Positions 8,895 to 16,426 of a stretch of DNA of 34,674 nucleotides are shown here, in pieces. Numbering within the stretch: position 1 is the stretch's first letter; each line of letters begins with the position of its first letter. Under the pieces are notes generated by a model, which saw only the letters and a list, made by a program, of their open reading frames with translations, was not told where the DNA came from and ran no database searches. Origin of the DNA: an uncultured Phycisphaerales bacterium (GTDB lineage Bacteria; Planctomycetota; Phycisphaerae; Sedimentisphaerales; Anaerobacaceae); the NCBI GenBank assembly GCA_937927975.1, contig CALEZT010000058.1, positions 1 to 34,674 on the forward strand, read 5' to 3'. Both the position numbers and the translations under genes were made by a program.

Positions 8895-9236
8895 ATGAAA
8901 TACATCGTCGGCGTCATTCAGCCGGACCGGTTGGACGAAGTGCTCAAGCGGCTCACCGAAGAAGAGGTGCACCTGGTGACCGTGTCGAACGTGCTCGGAA
9001 GGGGTCGGCAGAAGGGCATCGCCCAGGTCTACCGCAGCCATAAGGAGCAGGGCAGTCTGCTCAAGAAGGTCAAGCTCGAGATCGCGGTCAACGAGGCCTT
9101 CGTGGAGAAGACGATCCGCGCCATCACCGGCGGCGCCCACTCGGGCCAGATCGGCGACGGCAAGATCTTCGTGATGGATTTACAGGAATGTATCCGCATC
9201 CGCACGGGTGAGCGGGGCGGCGACGCAATCGGATAG
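8895..9236 (+). CDS. glnK: PII signal protein GlnK (second copy)
   Basis: A 113-residue PII protein with intact nucleotide-binding ([10 protein letters not shown]) and C-terminal ([10 protein letters not shown]) signatures. The T-loop reads GRQKGIAQVYRSHKEQG: Tyr46 is present, while position 51 is glutamate. The YRSHKE type T-loop is known in PII proteins of planctomycetes and Bacteroidetes, usually beside amtB, and cannot be uridylylated at position 51. It differs clearly from the first copy, so each PII protein probably serves its own transporter. The ribosome-binding site is AGGACAGGAG. Confidence 0.93.
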   Translation: MKYIVGVIQPDRLDEVLKRLTEEEVHLVTVSNVLGRGRQKGIAQVYRSHKEQGSLLKKVKLEIAVNEAFVEKTIRAITGGAHSGQIGDGKIFVMDLQECIRIRTGERGGDAIG

Positions 9237-9268
9237 TTGAGCAAACCCAATGCATGAAAGGAAAGACG

Positions 9269-9406
9269 ATGACACCCAGAGAACTCTTTGAGTCGGTGGG
9301 GAGGGGCGGAATTCGCAAGATGCACCCCGGCGCCCGAAGGAATCCCAGTTCCGGCGAGAGAATCGCCGGAGAATCGGCCGCACCGGCCGGGTCGATGGAC
9401 GGGTAG
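9269..9406 (+). CDS. possible 45-codon small ORF between glnK2 and glnA
   Basis: An open frame of 45 codons beginning MTPRELFESVGRGG, with GAAAGGAAAG a few bases before the ATG, a better ribosome-binding site than several real genes here have. It is basic and glycine-rich, with no membrane segment and no family that I recognise. It could be a leader or small regulatory peptide (small proteins inhibit glutamine synthetase in cyanobacteria, although this does not resemble them), the start of a decayed gene, or chance. Confidence 0.3.
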   Translation: MTPRELFESVGRGGIRKMHPGARRNPSSGERIAGESAAPAGSMDG

Positions 9407-9432
9407 GGGGAACATGGCGGCTAGTTGCGTTT

Positions 9433-9452
9433 GCCGCACCATCAGGTGCGGC
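9433..9452 (+). other. perfect stem-loop in the glnK2-glnA gap
   Basis: GCCGCACC, loop ATCA, GGTGCGGC: 8 bp without mismatch. It is followed by a G-rich stretch rather than a T-run. It could end the amtB2-glnK2 transcript, protect its 3' end, or act in the glnA leader. Confidence 0.4.
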
Positions 9453-9629
9453 GGGCATTGGGTTGTGGGTAGGGCTTGTTGCTGCCGGCTGATTCTGCTG
9501 GGGACGGTCGACCAGCACAAGCCTTGCCCCTCTTGATGTCGATCCTGGCCGTGAATCCGTGTTCGCGACGCATCAGGGCGTCTTGCCTGCAAAACAACAA
9601 CGTATTGGATGAAGATCGAGGAGTCTCAT

Positions 9630-11729
9630 ATGTGTGCATGTACAACCGGCGAGTTCGGCCGTAACGTATTCAATGAAGTGACGATGCGGGAGTGCCTCCC
9701 GAAGAACGTGTTCAAATCGCTCAAGAAGACCCTGGATGGCGAGCAGCCCCTGGACCCGGTGACCGCCGACGTGATCGCCAACGCGATGAAAGACTGGGCG
9801 ATCGCCAAGGGCGCGACCCACTTCTGCCACTGGTTCCAGCCGATGACCGGCCTGACCGCGGAGAAGCACGACGCGTTCATCTCGCCCAGGGCCGACGGAC
9901 GCACGATCATGGAGTTCAGCGGCAAGGAGCTGATCCGGGGCGAGCCCGACGCTTCCTCTTTCCCCTCCGGCGGCCTTCGCGCCACATTCGAGGCCCGCGG
10001 CTATACGGCCTGGGATTGCACGTCGCCTGTCTTCGTGAAGGAGGACGGGAAGAATGTGACGCTGTACATTCCGTGCGCGTTCTGCTCCTATACGGGCGAG
10101 GCGCTGGACAAGAAGACGCCTCTGCTGCGTTCGATGGACGCCCTGAGCAAGCAGGCGGTCCGCGTGCTGCGGGCTCTGGGCGACATGACGGCCACGCGGG
10201 TGACCGCGACGATGGGACCCGAGCAGGAGTACTTCCTGATCGATCAGGCCTTCTACGCCAAGCGTCTGGACCTGCTGCTGACCGGCCGGACGCTGTTCGG
10301 GGCCAAGCCGCCTCGCGGCCAGGAGCTTGAGGACCATTATTTCGGCTCTCTGCACGAGCGTGTGGCAACCTTCATGAACGAGTTGAACAACGAGCTCTGG
10401 AAGCTCGGCGTCACCGCCAAGACGCAGCACAACGAGGTGGCCCCCGCCCAGTACGAGCTGGCGCCGGTGTTCTCGACGATCAACGTGGCCGCCGACCACA
10501 ACCAACTGACGATGGACACGCTGCAGAAGGTGGCCCGCCGGCACGGGTTCGTCTGCCTGCTGCACGAGAAGCCTTTCGCCGGCGTCAACGGCTCGGGCAA
10601 GCACAACAACTGGAGCATCTGCACCGACACGGGTCTGAACCTGCTGGACCCGGGCGACACGCCCCACGACAACATGGTGTTCCTCGTCATGCTCTGCGCG
10701 GTCATTCAGGCGGTCGACAAGTACGCCAAAGTGTTGCGTGCCAGCGTCGCCAACGCCGGCAACGAGCACCGGCTCGGCGCCAACGAGGCCCCGCCGGCGA
10801 TCGTGTCGGTCTTCCTGGGCGAGCAGTTGACGGACATCTTCGATCAGTTGGCCAAGGGCGCCGCCAAGAACAGCAAGAAGGGCGGCCAACTCAAGCTGGG
10901 TTCCTCGACGCTGCCTCCGCTGCCGAAGGACTCCACGGACCGCAACCGCACGTCGCCGTTCGCGTTCACCGGCAACAAGTTCGAGTTCCGCATGGTCGGC
11001 TCGTCGCAGTCGATCTCGGGTCCGTGCTTCGTGCTCAACACGATCGTGGCCGAGATCCTGAGCGACATCGCCGGCGTTTTGGAGAAGGCCGATGATGTGA
11101 AGGCGGCTGCGCAGAAGATCCTGCAGGACATCGCGACGAAGCACGCCCGGATCGTGTACAACGGCGACAACTACACGGAAGAATGGGTGACTGAGGCCGC
11201 CAAGCGGGGGTTGCCGAACATCCGCTCCACGTACGAAGCGCTCCAGGCGCTTCCCTCGCCGGAGCACTTCGCGCTGTTCAGCAAGCACGGCGTCCTCTCG
11301 AAGGAAGAGCTCGAAGCCCGCACGGAAATTCTGTTCGAGGGCTACAGCAAGCAGATCAACATCGAGGCCCTGACGATGCTGAACATCGCCAGGCGTCAGA
11401 TCCTTCCGGTCTGCTGCGAGTTCTCAGGCAAGCTCGGCCAGGCTGTCGGCGCGGTGGCCGGCGCGGGAGTCGCCGCCGAGCCGCAGAAGAAGCTGCTCAA
11501 GAAGGTCTGCGACCTGATTGCGACGATGGAAACCAAGATCGAAGCCCTGGAGAAGGCCACGGCCAAGGCGGCCGGCATGCACGGCGCCGAGAAGCACGCC
11601 CAGAGCTACCGCGAGGACGTTCTGCCGGCGATGGCTTCGCTCCGCCAGACGGCCGACGATCTGGAAACGATCGTCGACGCCAAGCTCTGGCCGCTGCCGA
11701 CGTACGCCGAGATGCTGTTCGTGAGATGA
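9630..11729 (+). CDS. glnN: glutamine synthetase, class III
   Basis: A glutamine synthetase of 699 residues, the length of the dodecameric GSIII family and far longer than GSI (about 470). It makes glutamine from glutamate, ammonia and ATP. Catalytic motifs in order: [11 protein letters not shown] (metal-binding glutamates, about 197), [13 protein letters not shown] (about 267), GSGKHNNWS (about 321), the [16 protein letters not shown] loop, and [16 protein letters not shown]. The N-terminal FGRNVFN and EYGLPK-like (RECLPKNVF) elements are also family traits. The ATG at 9630 has GAGGAG six bases upstream and is preferred to the in-frame ATG at 9609. It closes the ammonium uptake cluster. I find no convincing sigma-54 site upstream, so it may be driven separately. 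The gene is also called glnA in some annotations. Confidence 0.96.
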   Translation: MCACTTGEFGRNVFNEVTMRECLPKNVFKSLKKTLDGEQPLDPVTADVIANAMKDWAIAKGATHFCHWFQPMTGLTAEKHDAFISPRADGRTIMEFSGKELIRGEPDASSFPSGGLRATFEARGYTAWDCTSPVFVKEDGKNVTLYIPCAFCSYTGEALDKKTPLLRSMDALSKQAVRVLRALGDMTATRVTATMGPEQEYFLIDQAFYAKRLDLLLTGRTLFGAKPPRGQELEDHYFGSLHERVATFMNELNNELWKLGVTAKTQHNEVAPAQYELAPVFSTINVAADHNQLTMDTLQKVARRHGFVCLLHEKPFAGVNGSGKHNNWSICTDTGLNLLDPGDTPHDNMVFLVMLCAVIQAVDKYAKVLRASVANAGNEHRLGANEAPPAIVSVFLGEQLTDIFDQLAKGAAKNSKKGGQLKLGSSTLPPLPKDSTDRNRTSPFAFTGNKFEFRMVGSSQSISGPCFVLNTIVAEILSDIAGVLEKADDVKAAAQKILQDIATKHARIVYNGDNYTEEWVTEAAKRGLPNIRSTYEALQALPSPEHFALFSKHGVLSKEELEARTEILFEGYSKQINIEALTMLNIARRQILPVCCEFSGKLGQAVGAVAGAGVAAEPQKKLLKKVCDLIATMETKIEALEKATAKAAGMHGAEKHAQSYREDVLPAMASLRQTADDLETIVDAKLWPLPTYAEMLFVR

Positions 11730-11766
11730 TCGAGGGCAGCCGGTAGTCGGTGAGTGAGTACTGCCA

Positions 11767-11830
11767 GGCCGGAGATTGCGGGAACGTGTTGGAGCGAGGC
11801 AGCTCCAACCTCGCAGTCTCCGGCCTTTGT
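11767..11830. terminator. large bidirectional terminator between glnN and rpe
   Basis: A 14-bp outer stem (11767-11780 with 11812-11825, one G-U pair) encloses an inner 7-bp stem, TTGGAGC/GCTCCAA. TTTGTTCTT follows on the plus strand. It separates two converging genes. Confidence 0.75.
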
Positions 11831-11880
11831 TCTTGGTTCCAATCTGGGAGCGTCCCCAAGAGGCGGATGAGCCTCTTGGG

Positions 11881-12558
11881 TCACCGGTTTCCACAGGCTT
11901 TCCGGAGCGCCTCGATAGCGGCGATCCGGTCGGTCCGGCCGAAGATGGCGTTGCCGGCCACGAGGGTGTCGGCGCCGTAGCCGACCACGATCGGGGTGGT
12001 GTCGGGATCGATGCCGCCGTCGACCTCGATGCGGATGTTCGGGCCGACCATCTCGCGGACCGCGATGACCTTGCGGGCGGCGTCGTTCATGAAGGACTGG
12101 CCGCCGAAGCCGGGACGGACGGTCATTACCAGGACCATCTCGCACAAGGGGGCGATCTTGCGGATCGATTCGACGGGGGTTTCCGGGTTCAGCGTGATGC
12201 CGGCGGTGCAGCCCAGTTCGTGAATCTGATCGACGATCCGCTCGGGGTCGTCCGTCACTTCGATGTGAAACGTGATGTTGTTCACGCCGGCCTTGGCGAA
12301 GGCCTCGATGTACCGGGCCGGCTCGCTGATCATGAGATGACTGTCGAAGAACAGGTCGCTGTGCTTGCGGAGCTGGGCGATGACAGGCGGGCCGATCGTG
12401 ATGTTGGGCACGAAATGCCCGTCCATGACGTCCAGGTGCAGCATCTTGACGCCGGCCGACGCGACGATCGCGATCTCGTCCGCCAGTCGGGCGAAATCCG
12501 CACTGAGGATGGAAGGGGCGATCTCGACGGTGCCGGGTTTCGGCATCTGCTTGTTCAT
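11881..12558 (-). CDS. rpe: ribulose-phosphate 3-epimerase
   Basis: A 225-residue TIM-barrel epimerase that interconverts ribulose 5-phosphate and xylulose 5-phosphate in the pentose phosphate pathway. The whole family signature is present: APSILSADFARL, the metal-binding LHLDVMDGHFVPN, HLMISEPARY, RPGFGGQSF, and the phosphate-binding IEVDGGI and GNAIFG segments. A strong GGGAGGTGG site precedes the ATG. pgk lies upstream on the same strand, but a 15-bp hairpin at 12839-12879 separates the two, so rpe probably has its own promoter in the 12559-12838 gap. Confidence 0.96.
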   Translation of the reverse strand: MNKQMPKPGTVEIAPSILSADFARLADEIAIVASAGVKMLHLDVMDGHFVPNITIGPPVIAQLRKHSDLFFDSHLMISEPARYIEAFAKAGVNNITFHIEVTDDPERIVDQIHELGCTAGITLNPETPVESIRKIAPLCEMVLVMTVRPGFGGQSFMNDAARKVIAVREMVGPNIRIEVDGGIDPDTTPIVVGYGADTLVAGNAIFGRTDRIAAIEALRKACGNR

Positions 12559-12620
12559 GGAACCACCTCCCGCCCAAAAAAGAAAGGCTCTTTCCCAAAT
12601 TGCACGGACAGACGAATACG

Positions 12621-12775
12621 GATTCCGACGCTTCGCGTCGGCAGTTCATCGCTTTGGGGCCACCAGCATGGAGGGGCGTTGCACGCCCCCTCGCAACGTC
12701 CAGTTCCACAAGCGAACGCCTCGTTCGCGTTCAAGCCGGAGGCCGCAATGCGACAAACTTCCCCTGCGCGACCGT
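12621..12775 (+). repeat. dispersed repeat, copy A
   Basis: It begins GATTCCGACGC TTC GCGTCG (hairpin), runs through ATCGCTTTGGGGCCACCAGC, and continues with a GGGGCG/CGCCCC hairpin and an AAGCCGGAG...CTTCCC...TGCG-GACC stretch. The same order of blocks recurs at 18939-19100, diverged but alignable, and the core recurs twice near 27.3-27.6 kb. It fills most of the rpe-pgk gap. Confidence 0.6.
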
Positions 12776-12838
12776 TTCGGGCGTGCCGCTCCGGCAGTTC
12801 CGGTGATCCCCACAGCTTCGAGAAGAACCAAAATGAAG

Positions 12839-12879
12839 GCGGGATGGTTGACTGCCGATTCGAGAGTCAACCATCCCGC
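12839..12879 (-). terminator. terminator of gap-pgk
   Basis: A perfect 15-bp stem (GCGGGATGGTTGACT with its complement) and an 11-base loop, 18 bases past the pgk stop codon. On the minus strand it is followed by CTTCATTTTGG, a moderate T-tract. Confidence 0.75.
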
Positions 12880-12896
12880 TTCGTACTTAGTACAGG

Positions 12897-14135
12897 TTAT
12901 TTGTCATCCAATATCTCGATTGCCTTGAATTTCTTGCCTTCAAGGAATTCGAGAGAGGCGCCGCCGCCGGTGGAGATGTGGCTGATCTTGCTCTGGAGGC
13001 CGAGCTGCTCGATGGCGCTGGCGCTGTCGCCGCCGCCGACGATGCTCTTGGCGCCGTTCTCGGTCGCCTGGGCGACCGCCTGGGCGATGGCGTTGGTGCC
13101 CTGGTCGAAGGGCGGAATCTCGAACACGCCCATCGGGCCGTTCCAGCAGATGGTCTTGGCGTCCACGATCTTGGCTGCGAACTCCCGGGCGGCCATCGGA
13201 CCGATGTCCACGGCCTGCCAGCCGGGATCGATGTCGCCGACCGCGATCCGATGCTCGGCGCCGGCCTCCAGCTTGCGGACGACCGCGTGGTCCGGCGGGA
13301 GCAGGACTTCGCAGTTCTTGTCGGCCGCACGGTCCAGAAGCTCCTGGGCCTTGTCCAGGAAGTCGTCCTCGACCCGGCTGCCGCCGATGGCTTTACCTCG
13401 CGTCTTGAGGAACGTGTAGGCCATCGCGCCGCCGATGACGATGCGGTCCACTTTGCCGATCAGGTTCTCGATGACGCCGATCTTGTCGGAGACCTTGGCC
13501 CCGCCGAGGATGGCGACGAACGGGTGCACCGGGTTGCTGATGGTGTCGCCGAGGAACTTCAGCTCCTTCTCGATCAGGAAGCCGATCACGCGGGGCTTGC
13601 CCTCCATGACCTGCGGCACGGTGTACATCGAGGCGTTGTCGCGGTGAGCGGTGCCGAAGGCGTCGTCGACGTAGACGTCCGCCATGGCCGCCAGCTTCTT
13701 GGCGAAGTTGTCCTTGGCCTCGCGAAGCTGCTTGTCCTCCTTGGCGGCCTTGTCCTTGATGACCTCTTCCCGGTTGAACCGCAGGTTCTCCAGGAGCAGG
13801 ACATCGCCGGGCTTGAGGGCCTTGGCCTTGGCGGTGGCGTCCGGGCCGACGCTGTCATCGGCGAAGATCACTTTCTTGCCGAGCAACTCGGAGAGCCGCA
13901 CGGCCACCGGCTTGAGCGTGTATGCGTCATCGCGGGCGCCCTCGGGCCGGCCGAGGTGACTCATCAGGATCAGGCTGCCGCCGCGGTCGAGCACGTTCTT
14001 GATCGTCGGCAGCGCCTTGACGATGCGATCGTCGCTGGTGATGTTGCCGTTATCGTCCTGCGGCACGTTGAAGTCGACCCGCATCAGGACCTTCTTGCCC
14101 TTGACATCGACATCCGCAACCGTTTTTTTGGCCAT
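12897..14135 (-). CDS. pgk: phosphoglycerate kinase
   Basis: A 412-residue glycolytic kinase that makes ATP from 1,3-bisphosphoglycerate and ADP. N-domain substrate residues are seen in VLMRVDFNVP (about 15-25) and SHLGRPEG (about 60). The hinge and C-domain show GGAKVSDKIGVIENL, GGAMAYTFLK, the nucleotide-binding WNGPMGVFEIPPFDQGT, and the GGGDSASAIEQLG loop. The length is normal. AAGGGTG stands before the ATG. It is downstream of gap on the same strand with a 131-base gap filled by an unusual nested inverted repeat, so cotranscription is likely but the spacer is structured. Confidence 0.97.
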   Translation of the reverse strand: MAKKTVADVDVKGKKVLMRVDFNVPQDDNGNITSDDRIVKALPTIKNVLDRGGSLILMSHLGRPEGARDDAYTLKPVAVRLSELLGKKVIFADDSVGPDATAKAKALKPGDVLLLENLRFNREEVIKDKAAKEDKQLREAKDNFAKKLAAMADVYVDDAFGTAHRDNASMYTVPQVMEGKPRVIGFLIEKELKFLGDTISNPVHPFVAILGGAKVSDKIGVIENLIGKVDRIVIGGAMAYTFLKTRGKAIGGSRVEDDFLDKAQELLDRAADKNCEVLLPPDHAVVRKLEAGAEHRIAVGDIDPGWQAVDIGPMAAREFAAKIVDAKTICWNGPMGVFEIPPFDQGTNAIAQAVAQATENGAKSIVGGGDSASAIEQLGLQSKISHISTGGGASLEFLEGKKFKAIEILDDK

Positions 14136-14151
14136 AAAACACCCTTCGAAT

Positions 14152-14267
14152 TTACAATTTACTATTTACGATTGACTATCTTGAGCGGCCGAGAGCCCCG
14201 ACTGCGATCGGGCGCCGGCGTTGCCACCGGCGCCCAGATCGTAAATCGTCAATCATAAATTGTAGAT
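14152..14267. repeat. nested inverted repeat filling the gap-pgk spacer
   Basis: The outer AT-rich arms (14152-14180 and 14236-14267) are built from TTTACGATTGAC-like heptamer variants and are imperfect complements. They surround a perfect 9-bp GC hairpin, GGGCGCCGG/CCGGCGCCC, at 14210-14235. The right arm abuts the gap stop codon. Confidence 0.7.
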
Positions 14268-15289
14268 TACTTCAGCTTGGCGATCCGCTCGAGCAGGTCG
14301 ACGCTTCGGCAGGAGTAGCCCCACTCGTTGTCGTACCACATCGTGACCTTGACCATGTCGCCGTCGAGGACCATGGTGTTGGTGCTGTCGAAGATCGAAC
14401 TGTGCGGATTATGCACGATGTCCGAGGACACGATCGGGTCGGTGACGTACTCGATGATGCCCTTCATCGGGCCTTCGGCCGCGGCCTTGATCGCGCCGTT
14501 GATCTCTTCGACCGTCGTTTTCTTGGCGGCCACGAAGGTCAGATCGGTGATCGAGCCGGTGGGCAGCGGGATGCGCAGAGCGTAGCCGTGCAGCTTGCCC
14601 TTCAGGGCCGGGATGACCTCGCCCAGGGCCTTGGCGGCGCCGGTCGTCGAGGGCACGGTGTTGATCGCAGCCGCTCGCCCGCGGCGTTTGTCCTTGTACG
14701 GCATGTCCAGGATGGCCTGGTCGTTGGTGTAGGCGTGCACCGTGGTCATCAGACCTTTGACGATGCCGATCTTCTCGTGCAGGACCTTGCAGGCCGGGGC
14801 CAGCGAGTTGGTCGTGCAGGAGGCGTTGGAGATGCACTTCATCGAGGGGTTCAGCTCGTTGTCGTTGACGCCCAGCACGATGGTGCCGTCCGGCTTGTCC
14901 TTGGCCGGGGCGCTGAGCAGCACACGCTTGGCTCCGGCGGCGATGTGGCTGTCATAACCCGGCTTGCCCTCGGCGGCCCGGCTGGTGAACCGGCCGGTCG
15001 ACTCGAGCACGACGTCCACGCCCTTGGCGCCCCACGGCAACTTGGACGGGTCCTTCTCGGCCAGGATCGGGATCTCTTTGCCGTTGATGACCAGCGCGCT
15101 GCCCTTGGCCTCGACCTTGCCCGGGAACTTGCCCTGGGTCGAGTCGTAGCGGAACATGTAGGCCAGCATGTCGGCGTCGAACAGATCGTTGATCGCGACG
15201 ACATCGAACTTGTCGAACTTGTCGGCCATCGCGCGGAGCACCAGCCGGCCGATACGACCGAAACCATTGATTCCTACCTTTGTTGCCAT
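14267..15289 (-). CDS. gap: glyceraldehyde-3-phosphate dehydrogenase, type I
   Basis: A 340-residue enzyme that converts glyceraldehyde 3-phosphate, NAD+ and phosphate to 1,3-bisphosphoglycerate. The NAD-binding [10 protein letters not shown] starts the protein. The VVAINDLFD segment is typical of NAD-specific forms. The active site is SNASCTTN with Cys158 and catalytic His185 in [18 protein letters not shown] is present near the C-terminus. The ribosome-binding site GGAGAAAAG precedes the ATG. A good promoter lies at 15380-15408, so gap and pgk form the glycolytic unit here. Confidence 0.97.
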   Translation of the reverse strand: MATKVGINGFGRIGRLVLRAMADKFDKFDVVAINDLFDADMLAYMFRYDSTQGKFPGKVEAKGSALVINGKEIPILAEKDPSKLPWGAKGVDVVLESTGRFTSRAAEGKPGYDSHIAAGAKRVLLSAPAKDKPDGTIVLGVNDNELNPSMKCISNASCTTNSLAPACKVLHEKIGIVKGLMTTVHAYTNDQAILDMPYKDKRRGRAAAINTVPSTTGAAKALGEVIPALKGKLHGYALRIPLPTGSITDLTFVAAKKTTVEEINGAIKAAAEGPMKGIIEYVTDPIVSSDIVHNPHSSIFDSTNTMVLDGDMVKVTMWYDNEWGYSCRSVDLLERIAKLK

Positions 15290-15379
15290 GTACTTTTCTC
15301 CTTAAATCCTTGCCGTCGGTTAGTGCGGCTCATTTATGGTCAGACCCCGTACCCTGCCGGAGGGGAAAACGAAGGCCAT

Positions 15380-15408
15380 ACTGTAGTGGGGTGACGAAAC
15401 CCTGTCAA
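15380..15408 (-). promoter_or_regulatory. sigma-70 type promoter of gap
   Basis: On the minus strand: TTGACA, 17-base spacer, TACAGT (perfect -35, four of six at -10). Transcription would begin near 15373, with a leader of about 84 bases. The rest of the 15409-15715 gap holds nothing I recognise. Confidence 0.65.
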
Positions 15409-15715
15409 GGATTTATTGCCCCGACCACGAACAATGAAACCCTCATCGGGTGCATGGAATCGCCCCAAGGGGCGCCGGCGCATCTGAGAGACGGTCTCCA
15501 GCCATGATGAAGCAGGAGATCCTACTTTGATACTATGGTTTTGCGAGGCGCGCAGCGGCCGGGATTGTCGGGAAGGGCGGGTTCCGCAGGGATCGAGGAG
15601 AGAGGACGCGCAGTGACGCTTGATCTGCGAAGAATCGCCCGCCTGCCGGCTCACCGAATCAGGATGTCCGACGTCCTGCCGCTGGTCCCATGTCCTCAAC
15701 ATTTCCTCCAGGGTC

Positions 15716-15744
15716 TTGCACGCCCGTCGGATATCGGGTAAAGT
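15716..15744 (+). promoter_or_regulatory. weak promoter candidate before the small basic protein
   Basis: TTGCAC, 17-base spacer, TAAAGT, about 60 bases upstream of the ATG at 15807. Matches are three of six and four of six. Confidence 0.25.
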
Positions 15745-15806
15745 CCTGCTTGGCGTATCGGTATACAAGGTTCTCAATCAGGCGACCCAGAGAAACGGAT
15801 CATCCT

Positions 15807-16130
15807 ATGGCGAAACGACTGTCGAACAAGCAACGCATTGAACGAATGGCCGAGGAAGCGTCGATAGAGGCCGAGGAGAAGGAGCAAGTCGCCGAGGAGA
15901 AGGCGCCCAAGGCACGCGTGCGAAAGGCGTCCGGCTCCAAGAAGGCCGCGCCAAAACAACAACGCATGAAACTCATTTGGACGGTCGTTGACGCGAATTC
16001 CAAGGCGATAGCGTCTTTCCCCTATCCCGCGAAGGCCGAGGCTGAGGCACGGGCTTCCGAGCTTTCCGAGAAGACGGGCAAGGCCCATAGAGTGGACAGC
16101 GTAAAAGTGCCGATGGGAGACGACGAATAG
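15807..16130 (+). CDS. small highly charged protein, planctomycete-type hypothetical
   Basis: A 107-residue soluble protein in two parts. The N-terminal half is a Lys/Glu/Ala-rich, probably helical tail (KRLSNKQRIERMAEEAS..., with basic KASGSKKAAPKQQ). The C-terminal half is compact (RMKLIWTVVDANSKAIASFP ... VDSVKVPM) and looks like a small alpha-beta fold. Short proteins of this pattern recur in planctomycetes without known function; the basic tail would suit nucleic-acid or ribosome contact, but that is a guess. The ATG at 15807 is the first that includes the family-like MAKRLSNKQ start; upstream codons look non-coding. Its ribosome-binding site is weak. Confidence 0.65.
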   Translation: MAKRLSNKQRIERMAEEASIEAEEKEQVAEEKAPKARVRKASGSKKAAPKQQRMKLIWTVVDANSKAIASFPYPAKAEAEARASELSEKTGKAHRVDSVKVPMGDDE

Positions 16131-16205
16131 GAGGGCAGCGCCAAGCGGACTCCATCGGCCGTTTAGCCCGTAGAAGGAATTCCCGAGACCTCTTGCTTCT
16201 TGCGG

Positions 16206-16230
16206 CCCCGCATTGAATACGGGGTTTCCC
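16206..16230 (+). terminator. weak terminator-like hairpin between convergent genes
   Basis: CCCCG, nine bases, CGGGG, TTTCCC. The stem is only 5 bp. The remainder of 16131-16426 shows no gene. Confidence 0.25.
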
Positions 16231-16426
16231 GATTCATCTCCCCATAGCCCTGGAATCCTAAAGGTCGGACGGACTGCTTTAACCCGTATAAACGCGGGAG
16301 TCCGAACGGCCGTGTTCGCGAGTTTTCGTTGGGAGTTCCGCCAGCAACCGAAGAATACAACGTTTCAAGGTTTGACCCCGCGATTTCCGACGCCTGCGAA
16401 TCGCCTTATGGCGTCACGATCGGACG

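Noticed and set aside
9460..9530. Sigma-54 promoter upstream of glnN
   Set aside because: Every GG/GC pair I tested is off by one or more bases or lacks one dinucleotide.
9573..11288. 571-codon open frame antisense to the glutamine synthetase gene
   Set aside because: Shadow of the glnN codon bias; no motif.
12978..14258. 426-codon open frame antisense to pgk
   Set aside because: Shadow; its sense strand encodes full-length phosphoglycerate kinase.
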